A stretch of DNA of 6,366 bases from JABDBK01 sp964453575. Lineage in GTDB: Bacteria > Pseudomonadota > Gammaproteobacteria > DSM-16500. How positions within the stretch are numbered: position 1 is the first letter of the stretch; every line of letters begins with the position of its first letter. Shown here piece by piece: positions 1-5,497 of the stretch. The notes under the pieces are model-generated. The model saw only the letters and a program-made list of their open reading frames with translations, did no database searches and was not told the origin of the DNA. The position numbers and the translations under genes are program-made. Location of the stretch: assembly GCA_964453575.1 (NCBI GenBank), contig CAYVRW010000115.1:1-6366 (forward strand), read 5' to 3'.

Positions 1-551
1 TTGAAGGCGGCATAGATGGTTTAATTCATTTATCTGATATTTCCTGGAATGAAACGGATGCTCAAGAAGCGATTCGTAAGTACCAGAAAGGTGATGAGTT
101 AGAAACCGTGATATTAGCCATTGATGCTGAACGTGAACGTATTTCACTCGGTCTCAAACAGCTTGCTGATGATCCTGTGGCTAATTACCTCAATGAACAT
201 GAAAAAGGCAGCGTTGTTCCTGGCAAAGTCACTGAAGTGGATGCCAAAGCTGCAACCGTTGAATTAGCTGAAAATGTCTATGGTACATTGCGTGCTTCAG
301 AAATTTCCGCAGAAAAAGTGGAAGATGCACGTACCAAGTTGAACGTAGGCGATGAAATTGAAGCTAAGATTATTGGCACTGATCGTAAAACACATACGAT
401 TACATTGTCCATTAAGTCTAAAGATTCACAACCTAAGAAACCACGTGCAACCACTACAGCTAAGAAGAAGGACAAAACAGCTGATGCACCGCTTAAAGCA
501 ACGTTAGGTGATTTGTTGAAAGCGAAAATGGTTACGGAAGGTGAAGGTTAA
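1..551 (+). CDS. rpsA: 30S ribosomal protein S1, C-terminal part (5' end outside window)
   Basis: S1 binds mRNA on the small ribosomal subunit and helps load structured or weak-Shine-Dalgarno messages. The reading frame is open from position 3, giving 182 residues to the TAA at 549-551; the gene starts upstream of the window. Residues 1-55 of the fragment are the end of an S1 (OB-fold) repeat with the family signature GLIHLSDISW and the strand ERERISLGLKQL, matching repeat 5 of the six-repeat E. coli protein. Residues 68-140 form the last repeat (GKVTEVD, TVELAENVYG, LRASE, VGDEIEAKI, ITLSIKSKD). The tail from about 143 is Lys/Thr/Ala-rich and ends in the short conserved motif TLGDLLKAKM. No ihfB gene follows, although it does in E. 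coli; lapA is next after about 107 bp that contains a REP-like hairpin. Identity is secure; only the 5' portion is unseen. Confidence 0.96.
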   Translation, partial: EGGIDGLIHLSDISWNETDAQEAIRKYQKGDELETVILAIDAERERISLGLKQLADDPVANYLNEHEKGSVVPGKVTEVDAKAATVELAENVYGTLRASEISAEKVEDARTKLNVGDEIEAKIIGTDRKTHTITLSIKSKDSQPKKPRATTTAKKKDKTADAPLKATLGDLLKAKMVTEGEG

Positions 552-574
552 GTTAAAAAAATTGTAGTAACAAA

Positions 575-614
575 TGGTGGGCACAGGCCTCGCGGCCTTT
601 TGCCCACCCTACAT
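575..614 (-). repeat. 40-bp REP-like hairpin element, copy 1
   Basis: This element is identical over 40 bp to 6292-6331. It contains a nested palindrome. The outer arms are GGTGGGCA (576-583) and TGCCCACC (601-608). The inner arms are AGGCC (585-589) and GGCCT (594-598), around a TCGC loop. Read on the minus strand it begins GTAG (612-609) and then the palindrome, the layout of REP sequences mobilised by RAYT-type (REP-associated tyrosine) transposases. It lies 24 bp after the rpsA stop. The stable GC-rich stem may protect the rpsA 3' end or weakly terminate transcription; only a short T run follows at 615-617. The REP assignment is inference from shape and tetranucleotide; the repeat itself is directly visible. 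Confidence 0.85.
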
Positions 615-658
615 TTTCAGGGTGAATTAAAATCAAAAGAAAGACAGGAGTCAACACA

Positions 659-949
659 GTGCGCATTTTTACTTATATTCTGTTACTTGCTGTCATTGTG
701 ATAGGCGTCACCTTTGCAGCACTCAATCATCATGACGTATCTATTAATTATTACGTCGGTCAGCGCGTATTACCTCTTTCATTCTTATTAGTCATATCCT
801 TCACAGCAGGAAGTTTATTAGGTTTATTGGTCGGATTTTGGTTGCTCATCAAAATAAAAATTAAAAACTATCGTTTAAACCAACACTTAAAAGTTGCTGA
901 AAAAGAAATCGAAAACTTGCGTGCAATACCCTTACAGGATGGGCACTAA
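659..949 (+). CDS. lapA: Lipopolysaccharide assembly protein A (LapA domain, DUF1049)
   Basis: LapA is a small inner-membrane partner of LapB. Together they influence turnover of LpxC by FtsH and so the balance of lipopolysaccharide synthesis. The 96-residue product has two hydrophobic helices at about 4-22 and 39-64, with a short polar linker between them (NHHDVSINYYVGQ), the usual LapA pattern. After TM2 comes a basic patch (KIKIKN) and a charged, coiled-coil-like cytoplasmic helix at 70-89. The start is GTG at 659, chosen because AGGAG (646-650) sits 8 nt upstream. A TAAAAT box at 628-633 could be a -10 element but no convincing -35 was found. The TAA stop shares one base with the lapB ATG, so the two genes should be translationally coupled. 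Length and topology are normal for the family. Confidence 0.92.
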   Translation: MRIFTYILLLAVIVIGVTFAALNHHDVSINYYVGQRVLPLSFLLVISFTAGSLLGLLVGFWLLIKIKIKNYRLNQHLKVAEKEIENLRAIPLQDGH

Positions 950-2115
950 TGGAAGCCTTATGCTTTTTGTTAGCGATAGCGGCACTCGCAAGCGCGTGGT
1001 ATCTAGGCTATCGCGCCAAACAAACAAGCAATGAATCGCAAAAACTCAATTTACCGCGGGATTATTTAGTTGGTTTAAATTTTTTGCTTAATGAAGAGCC
1101 GGATAAAGCAGTTGATGTCTTTATAAAAATGTTAGAAGTCGATAGCAATACAGTCGAAACGCACTTAGCAGTCGGAAAATTATTTAGACGCCGAGGAGAA
1201 GTAGACAGAGCTATCCGTATCCATCAAAATCTCATTGCAAGACCGCAGCTTGATAAAAACTACCGTGATCAATCTTTATTTGAACTAGGACAAGATTATC
1301 TAAGCGCGGGGGTGTTAGATCGTGCTGAGCGAATTTTTTTAGAAGTGGTAGATATTAAAGCTTATTCTGCACCTGCTATACGCGCTTTATTAGATATTTA
1401 TCAACAAGAAAAAGCATGGGAAGATGCTATCCAAATGGCCCGGAAGCTAGCATCGATTACAAGAATCAATATCCATCCTGTCATAGCGCATTATTATTGT
1501 GAGTTAGCTGATGTTGCTTATGCAAAAGGTCATTATGAACAAGGTAATCAATATATAAAGCAGGCTTTGTTAGCAGATGAACGCTGCGTAAGAGCAAGTT
1601 TATTACAAGCTAAAGCGCATATGGGAAAGACTGAATATAAACTAGCATTACGTAGTTTGAAGCACATAAAAGAACAAAATCCCGATTACTTATCAGAAGC
1701 GATGGAAGCGCTCGCTGCTTGTTACACCGCGCTTAATGAAGAAGAACAACTTATCAAATATTTGATGGATATATTAAATGAGTATCCAAAAGTACCTGTG
1801 GTCTTGATTTTGTCAGAACATATACGCCGTTGGAAGGGTGATAAAACAGCAGTGGACTTTGTGGCGGATTATGTCAGACAATTTCCCTCCATTCGCGGCT
1901 TGCATTTATTTATTAGTTTATACATGACAAATACCGAAGGTAGAATTCGTGATGATTTAATGATTTTACAAAACCTGACTCATAAATTAATTGCTGATAA
2001 ACCTGATTATCAGTGCACATCCTGCGGTTTTTCAGCCCGATCTTTAGATTGGCACTGCCCGGGTTGTAAACAGTGGAGCACTATTAAGCCTGTTTATAGT
2101 CTTGAGGCCTTATAG
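949..2115 (+). CDS. lapB: Lipopolysaccharide assembly protein B (TPR and rubredoxin-like domain)
   Basis: LapB (YciM) is an inner-membrane-anchored TPR protein facing the cytoplasm. It acts with FtsH and LapA to control LpxC and coordinates lipopolysaccharide assembly. The 388 residues are almost the same length as E. coli LapB (389). An N-terminal membrane anchor spans about 3-20. It is followed by NLPRDYLVGLNFLLNEEPDKAVD and a series of TPR helices, including GKLFRRRGEVDRAIRIHQNL at about 76-95 and LGQDYLSAGVLDRAERIF. The C-terminal rubredoxin-type metal knuckle has CxxC pairs at C356/C359 and C370/C373, in CTSCGF and WHCPGCKQWSTIKP. AGGA at 936-939 within lapA is the ribosome binding site, and the ATG overlaps the lapA stop. 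pyrF, the usual downstream neighbour in many relatives, is absent here. The last codons (from 2088) are repeated at 3323-3347, after an inserted orphan gene. Confidence 0.96.
   Translation: MEALCFLLAIAALASAWYLGYRAKQTSNESQKLNLPRDYLVGLNFLLNEEPDKAVDVFIKMLEVDSNTVETHLAVGKLFRRRGEVDRAIRIHQNLIARPQLDKNYRDQSLFELGQDYLSAGVLDRAERIFLEVVDIKAYSAPAIRALLDIYQQEKAWEDAIQMARKLASITRINIHPVIAHYYCELADVAYAKGHYEQGNQYIKQALLADERCVRASLLQAKAHMGKTEYKLALRSLKHIKEQNPDYLSEAMEALAACYTALNEEEQLIKYLMDILNEYPKVPVVLILSEHIRRWKGDKTAVDFVADYVRQFPSIRGLHLFISLYMTNTEGRIRDDLMILQNLTHKLIADKPDYQCTSCGFSARSLDWHCPGCKQWSTIKPVYSLEAL
2088..2108 (+). repeat. Direct repeat of the lapB 3' end, copy 1 (within lapB)
   Basis: These 21 bp, encoding the end of PVYSLEA in lapB, are identical to 3323-3343. 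Weaker similarity continues a few bases further (2109-2120 compared with 3344-3358). The two copies are in direct orientation 1,235 bp apart and bracket the orphan gene at 2211-3239. Copy 1 is the functional lapB terminus. Confidence 0.85.
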
Positions 2116-2145
2116 TCATCTCATTTCTTAAGATAAATAATTTCA

Positions 2146-2175
2146 TTGTAAACTTACCAAGCTTAGTTGTACACT
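2146..2175 (+). promoter_or_regulatory. Possible sigma70 promoter for the 342-residue orphan gene
   Basis: TTGTAA (2146-2151) and TACACT (2170-2175) are separated by 18 bp, upstream of the ribosome binding site AAGGA and the ATG at 2211. Both boxes are imperfect (four of six in the -10). The 95-bp gap after lapB in an AT-rich context makes an independent promoter plausible, but this is a weak motif call. Confidence 0.3.
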
Positions 2176-2210
2176 TCGCGATGTTAGCAAAATAAAAAGG
2201 ATTTAATAAA

Positions 2211-3239
2211 ATGAAAAGCCATCAATTTTTCACTTCACCAACATCTACTGCAACAACTATTTATCCAGTTGACATTAAACAATGCTTAGATAAATATGCT
2301 AAGATCAAGATACCCTCTCGGTTACATCCTACTTCTAAATTCATTAAACAATTCCAACAATTTTTTGATGGGTTAACATCAGGTGGGCCTATTAGCAATG
2401 AACAATTGCAATGGCTGTCAAAACAATTAAAAAATTTACAATATGAAAAAGATGTCTCTAATAAGACATACCGTGCTTGTGAAATACTCTATACTAAATT
2501 GGGAATATTAGTCGATTATGCAGATAACCCACCAGCTTTTAATCAGATTGCGAATTGTCCCAAGTTGGCTGATCATATTAAAACTATCAAAAGAAGAATA
2601 CCTGGTGTAAACATATCGCCCATCATTATATACAACCCAGGTGCTTTAGAATATTTAGCCAACTGTCAATCACTGACTAGTGATATGTTAAATCTTCATT
2701 ACTTAGCAAACATTAAAGGCTATCAATATTTTCCTTCTGTTATGAATGCTATTGGACGTCTTCAATGTGAAGATAAAATTCTTTATAATAATATTCAAAG
2801 AAAAAAAATTTCTCATACGAAGATGATTCAGATGTATCAGCCTGACTTTAAGGGCGGGTTTACTTATTATGAACCTGAAACGACTACATCTACTGAGCGC
2901 ATTGATGTAAGCAAAAATCTATATTATAAAGCAAAGCTCGACTCTCAAAAAAATATCGATTTCATTTTGCGGCATGCAGATCATGCAGACTTGATCGCAG
3001 ATGTTTTAATTAGATTGCATGGGGGAATGATTGGAAAAGCTTATCAAGAGCAAGCCGAAACTTATATGGCTATGATGATGGATAAAAACCCGGGCGAATT
3101 TCTGAAATTTTCACAAATCTTTTTATCAAATTCCAACAGAGTGCTAGATCAATTAAAACGTATTTTAACAGAAGAACAATTTCATAATATTATTTTAGAT
3201 CAGTCGGCGGCTGTTATACCAGGTTGTGGATATTTGTAA
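2211..3239 (+). CDS. Hypothetical protein, 342 aa, unrecognised; possible secreted effector
   Basis: I do not recognise this protein. It starts at an ATG with a good ribosome binding site (AAAAGG at about 2195-2200) and ends at TAA 3237-3239. It has no signal peptide and no clear membrane segment. The N-terminal 20 residues are polar and Ser/Thr-rich (TSPTSTATT). Most of the rest looks alpha-helical, Gln/Asn/Lys-rich and AT-biased. Two stretches resemble each other about 36 residues apart: IANCPKLADHI near 113-123 and LANCQSLTSDM near 149-159. This could be a degenerate helical repeat. A Tyr/Thr-rich patch (FTYYEPETTTSTERID) lies at 217-232. The C-terminus is hydrophobic (AAVIPGCGYL). It lies between lapB and a duplicated lapB tail, suggesting insertion. 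In a Legionella/Coxiella-like host such orphan proteins are often type IV secretion substrates, but no diagnostic secretion signal is visible, so that is only a guess. Confidence 0.75.
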   Translation: MKSHQFFTSPTSTATTIYPVDIKQCLDKYAKIKIPSRLHPTSKFIKQFQQFFDGLTSGGPISNEQLQWLSKQLKNLQYEKDVSNKTYRACEILYTKLGILVDYADNPPAFNQIANCPKLADHIKTIKRRIPGVNISPIIIYNPGALEYLANCQSLTSDMLNLHYLANIKGYQYFPSVMNAIGRLQCEDKILYNNIQRKKISHTKMIQMYQPDFKGGFTYYEPETTTSTERIDVSKNLYYKAKLDSQKNIDFILRHADHADLIADVLIRLHGGMIGKAYQEQAETYMAMMMDKNPGEFLKFSQIFLSNSNRVLDQLKRILTEEQFHNIILDQSAAVIPGCGYL

Positions 3240-3289
3240 TCGTTCAGGCGCTTAAAGATTGATGTAATACCATAGCTTAGGCGCGTCTG

Positions 3290-3326
3290 GATGACAGGAT
3301 GTCATCTCTAAGGCCAGGGATGGCCT
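3290..3326. repeat. Double-hairpin intergenic element
   Basis: There are two adjacent perfect hairpins. The first is GATGACA (3290-3296), loop GGA, TGTCATC (3300-3306). The second is AGGCCA (3311-3316), loop GGGA, TGGCCT (3321-3326). The similar loops (AGGAT and AGGGAT contexts) and tandem arrangement resemble dispersed palindromic repeats of gammaproteobacterial genomes, though I cannot name a family. It lies 50 bp after the orphan gene stop and its last bases overlap the second lapB-tail copy. There is no T run, so it is a poor intrinsic terminator. Confidence 0.6.
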
Positions 3327-3347
3327 GTTTATAGTCTTGAGGCTTAG
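3323..3347 (+). repeat. Direct repeat of the lapB 3' end, copy 2 (out of context)
   Basis: Positions 3323-3343 match 2088-2108 exactly. In the frame from 3324 the copy reads PVYSLEA followed by TAG (3345-3347), so it preserves the lapB terminus with its own stop, one residue shorter. No rubredoxin-knuckle coding sequence precedes it. It therefore looks like the right-hand copy of a target duplication or recombination site rather than a remnant of a second lapB. Confidence 0.8.
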
Positions 3348-3359
3348 GTCTATCCTCAA

Positions 3360-3677
3360 TCAACGATGTGAAGAATGCGGATGTGATTTAATCCAATCTT
3401 GTAATGCAACTCCAATTTTTGTCTGCCATCCTCGTCCTTCAAGTTTGAAATAATCTACGACATCTTGAGGTAATCTTAAGTTTAACGCTACTTTTTTAGG
3501 TTCTTTTTGCGCACCACGTTTGCGAGGCGAGGTTTTCTTTACTCCATTTACTTTGTAAACTGCTCGATCAAACATTTCATCGGTTAATTCGGGTAATTCA
3601 TCATATTCAGCTTTTTTGATAGAATGAGCATCAACTTTCTTCAAATTGCTCTTGATATTTTTTAATTTCGCGTTCAT
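3360..3677 (-). CDS. brnA: BrnA-family type II antitoxin
   Basis: BrnA is the ribbon-helix-helix-type antitoxin that neutralises the RNase toxin BrnT and represses the brnTA promoter. The 105-residue product carries the two family blocks. The first is an acidic segment, DELPELTDEMFDRAVYKVNG, at about 26-45. The second is the C-terminal DNA-binding region, with strand VALNLRLP at 63-70, then DVVDYFKLEGRGWQTKIGVALQDWI. A basic linker (KKTSPRKRGAQKEPKK) joins them. The N-terminus has a Lys-rich extension. The start ATG at 3677-3675 has AGGA 6 nt upstream. It overlaps the end of the BrnT remnant by 47 bp, in the toxin-first order of BrnTA loci. Because the toxin reading frame is broken, this antitoxin appears to be an orphan. 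The family call is by motif and is strong; whether it still binds DNA is unknown. Confidence 0.88.
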   Translation of the reverse strand: MNAKLKNIKSNLKKVDAHSIKKAEYDELPELTDEMFDRAVYKVNGVKKTSPRKRGAQKEPKKVALNLRLPQDVVDYFKLEGRGWQTKIGVALQDWIKSHPHSSHR

Positions 3678-3789
3678 TGGCTTTCCTCATTGAAAATACG
3701 TGTCTGGTATTGCCGCGTTCAACATAACCAACAATAACCATGCGATCAGCAAGATGCCCTACAGCTATGATTCTTTTTTCCCGGTAATC
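3631..3789 (-). pseudogene. brnT: Truncated BrnT toxin remnant
   Basis: Reading the minus strand from 3789 gives 52 residues beginning DYREKRIIAVGHLADRM and continuing VIVGYVERGNTRHVFSMRKA, then NEREIKKYQEQFEES and TGA at 3633-3631. This is the typical C-terminal half of BrnT (ERxxAxG, VVxYxERG, RxISxRKANxREIKxY). Going upstream the frame meets TAG at 3792-3790 and another stop near 3834-3832. No other frame supplies the expected N-terminal 40 or so residues with their WDxxKxxxNxxKHG block. The only ATG inside (3741-3739) would give 36 residues. The toxin is therefore almost certainly inactive. Homology may extend a few codons past the TAG (DVVLR), suggesting one nonsense change plus loss or replacement of the 5' half. 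Confidence 0.8.
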
Positions 3790-3863
3790 CTATCTTAATA
3801 CCACATCCTTCCCGAGGAGAAAAAGCCTTTTTTAATTATTTAGATTTCTTCAAAAAAATATTT

Positions 3864-3909
3864 TATAATTTAGCTTTTATGACCATAATATGGTCAATAT
3901 ATTTACAAT
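3864..3909 (+). promoter_or_regulatory. Candidate -10 boxes for the 168-residue gene
   Basis: TATAAT (3864-3869) matches the consensus perfectly and TACAAT (3904-3909) matches five of six positions. Neither has a strong -35 at 16-18 bp. If the first is used the palindrome at 3880-3896 falls at the transcript start; if the second, it falls between the -35 and -10 positions. Either place suits repression. The region is very AT-rich, so chance matches are likely. Confidence 0.3.
3880..3896. promoter_or_regulatory. 17-bp perfect palindrome, probable operator
   Basis: TGACCATA-A-TATGGTCA is a perfect dyad with one central base. It lies 30 bp before the 168-residue gene (ATG 3927), just downstream of a perfect TATAAT (3864-3869) and upstream of TACAAT (3904-3909). 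On the opposite strand it overlaps TTGACC (3897-3892), a good -35 for transcription toward the brnT remnant. It could be the operator of the brnTA locus, of the rightward gene, or of both. The dyad is certain; its binding protein is inferred. Confidence 0.6.
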
Positions 3910-3926
3910 ACTAAACGAGGAACAAC

Positions 3927-4433
3927 ATGTTACGAAACGAAGAAACTAAGAGCGAACTTAGTACACAAGCTAAAATTGACAAAGCTTTGGCTGATTACCT
4001 GAATAAAGCGATCAATACTCCAGTTAAAACATCGGACGTTGAGGATTTAGCAGAAAACTTTGATTTTTGGATGAAAAATTACAATCATCCTACAAGCACA
4101 GATAATCAACATTTATGTGACTGGTTATTTTGTGAAAACGGTGGAAAATTCATTGAAAGCTATGCAAAATTTTGTGAATTAGCGAAAGAAGTTCACACTT
4201 ATGGATACCAAACCATTCCAGCACCCACCGAAGGCCAATTTCAGGAAGGAATGAATGAGTACAATGCAAGAGTAAAAAGGAGTGAAAAGATTGAAGAAAC
4301 AGGTTCACTTGCTGCATTGTTTAAAGCTTTGGATAACAGAACTATAAAGCGTTCACCGGAAATTTCTGATGATGAATTAGCAAATTCTGTTTTTGGTCAG
4401 GAATCTCATACAGCAAAGCGTATGAAAAGATAA
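3927..4433 (+). CDS. Hypothetical protein, 168 aa, unrecognised
   Basis: I do not recognise this protein. It starts at ATG 3927 with GAGGAA at 3917-3922, a slightly short spacing of about 5 nt. It is soluble, with no signal peptide or membrane segment. Residues 8-45 are a charged helical stretch (ELSTQAKIDKALADYLNKAI). Residues 46-92 are aromatic and contain three cysteines (C64, C69, C83) in LCDWLFCENGGKFIESYAKF. A linker with TIPAPTEGQFQEG follows at 97-108. The C-terminus is charged and basic at the very end (TAKRMKR). It is alone between the brnTA remnant and dusA, with a palindrome in its promoter region. Codon use is AT-rich like its neighbours. It may be an accessory or secreted protein; nothing in the sequence decides this. 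Confidence 0.7.
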   Translation: MLRNEETKSELSTQAKIDKALADYLNKAINTPVKTSDVEDLAENFDFWMKNYNHPTSTDNQHLCDWLFCENGGKFIESYAKFCELAKEVHTYGYQTIPAPTEGQFQEGMNEYNARVKRSEKIEETGSLAALFKALDNRTIKRSPEISDDELANSVFGQESHTAKRMKR

Positions 4434-4460
4434 TATTAAATCCTGTAAAATACAATCAAG

Positions 4461-4487
4461 CAAATTGGCATCAGTAATGCCAATTTG
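4461..4487. other. 11-bp perfect stem-loop upstream of dusA
   Basis: CAAATTGGCAT (4461-4471) pairs perfectly with ATGCCAATTTG (4477-4487) around a 5-nt loop CAGTA. It lies 27 bp after the stop of the 168-residue gene. It is followed by eight A residues rather than T, so it is not a canonical rho-independent terminator on the plus strand. On the minus strand the T run precedes the stem instead of following it. The half-site GCCAATTTG recurs at 4511-4519 next to the dusA -10 box. Confidence 0.7.
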
Positions 4488-4519
4488 AAAAAAAAGTGTG
4501 TCAAATGTTGGCCAATTTG

Positions 4520-4528
4520 TGCTACAGT
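4520..4528 (+). promoter_or_regulatory. Extended -10 promoter for dusA
   Basis: TGCTACAGT is an extended -10 element (TGn plus TACAGT at 4523-4528, four of six to TATAAT). No strong -35 is seen at the usual distance, in keeping with an extended -10 promoter. Transcription would be expected to start about 7 bp further on, at or beside the A of the dusA ATG at 4535, implying a leaderless message. Confidence 0.5.
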
Positions 4529-4534
4529 ACCCGC

Positions 4535-5497
4535 ATGTTAACCAACCGACTCATTTCAATAGCCCCCATGATGGAATGTACCGATAGACATTACAGGTAT
4601 TTTTCACGACTTATTGCGCCCTCTATTTTGTTATATACCGAAATGGTAACCACAGGCGCCTTAATCCATGGTGACTATCAACGATTTCTTGCATTTGATC
4701 CTATCGAGCATCCCATAGCATTACAATTGGGCGGCAGTGAACCTGAAAAACTGGCCTATTGTGCCAAATTAGGTGCTGACTTTGGTTATGATGAAATTAA
4801 TCTTAATGTGGGTTGTCCCAGTGATCGGGTAAAGTCAGGTCGTTTTGGGGCATGTTTAATGTTAGATCCTATGCTTGTGGCAGAATGCGTTTCAGCGATG
4901 TGTCATGCCGTATCTATTCCTGTCACTGTTAAATGCAGAATTGGCGTAGATCAACAGGATTCTTACGAAGCGTTATGCTATTTCATAGACACGGTTGCAA
5001 AAGCAGGTTGTAACGTATTTATCATTCATGCGCGTAAAGCATGGTTAAATGGGTTAAGTCCTAAACAAAATCGTGAAATTCCGCCTTTGCAATATGAGGT
5101 TGTTCGTAAGATTAAGCAAGATTTCCCTCATTTAACGATTATTTTAAATGGCGGTATCAAAACACTTTCGCAAATTGATGAACAATTACCTTTTGTTGAT
5201 GGTATTATGATTGGTCGTGAAGCGTATGCTAATCCTTATTTTTTATCAGAGATTCATGATAAATATTATCCTGATGAGGCTAAATCACTTGCACGGCAAG
5301 AAATTATTTCACATTTTATACCTTATGTTACGATGCAGCTTAAAGATAATGTAAAATTATCAAGTATCACCCGTCACATTTTAGGTTTATTTCAAGGCCA
5401 ACCAGGAGCCAGAAAGTGGCGACGTTATTTAAGTGAACACGCGCATCAATTTGGCGCGGGAATTAATATTATAAAAGAGGCGTTAGACTATGTTTGA
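4535..5497 (+). CDS. dusA: tRNA-dihydrouridine(20/20a) synthase DusA
   Basis: DusA is an FMN enzyme that reduces uridine to dihydrouridine at positions 20 and 20a of the tRNA D-loop, using NADPH. The 320-residue TIM-barrel protein shows the family motifs in order. These are SIAPMMECTDRHYRYF (8-23), LLYTEMVTTGALIHG (32-46), ALQLGGS (62-68) and INLNVGCPSDRV (88-99, with catalytic-type C94). They continue with GACLM, VTVKCRIG (130-137, K133), IIHARKAWLNGLSPK (163-177), ILNGGIK (203-209), GIMIGREAYANP and the C-terminal HILGLFQGQPGARKWRRYLS. I place the start at ATG 4535, not the in-frame GTG at 4496, because similarity begins here. No Shine-Dalgarno precedes either start. The usual DWTD of E. 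coli DusA is ECTD here. The 3' end overlaps the next gene by 8 bp. Confidence 0.95.
   Translation: MLTNRLISIAPMMECTDRHYRYFSRLIAPSILLYTEMVTTGALIHGDYQRFLAFDPIEHPIALQLGGSEPEKLAYCAKLGADFGYDEINLNVGCPSDRVKSGRFGACLMLDPMLVAECVSAMCHAVSIPVTVKCRIGVDQQDSYEALCYFIDTVAKAGCNVFIIHARKAWLNGLSPKQNREIPPLQYEVVRKIKQDFPHLTIILNGGIKTLSQIDEQLPFVDGIMIGREAYANPYFLSEIHDKYYPDEAKSLARQEIISHFIPYVTMQLKDNVKLSSITRHILGLFQGQPGARKWRRYLSEHAHQFGAGINIIKEALDYV

Noticed and set aside
278..475. A 65-residue minus-strand open frame
   Set aside because: It lies wholly antisense to the well-supported rpsA frame, has no ribosome binding site and no recognisable features.
3779..3838. Minus-strand frame reading LKKAFSPREGCGIKI as a possible gene end or the missing BrnT half
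   Set aside because: It is short, out of frame with the BrnT remnant, and does not match the BrnT N-terminal pattern; treated as chance or decayed sequence.
4461..4495. Rho-independent terminator after the 168-residue gene
   Set aside because: The stem is perfect but is followed by A8, not T, on the plus strand, and on the minus strand the T run is on the wrong side.
4496..4534. GTG at 4496 as the dusA start, adding 13 residues
   Set aside because: The extra residues (MCQMLANLCYSTR) do not resemble DusA N-termini, run through the repeat-rich promoter region, and have no Shine-Dalgarno.
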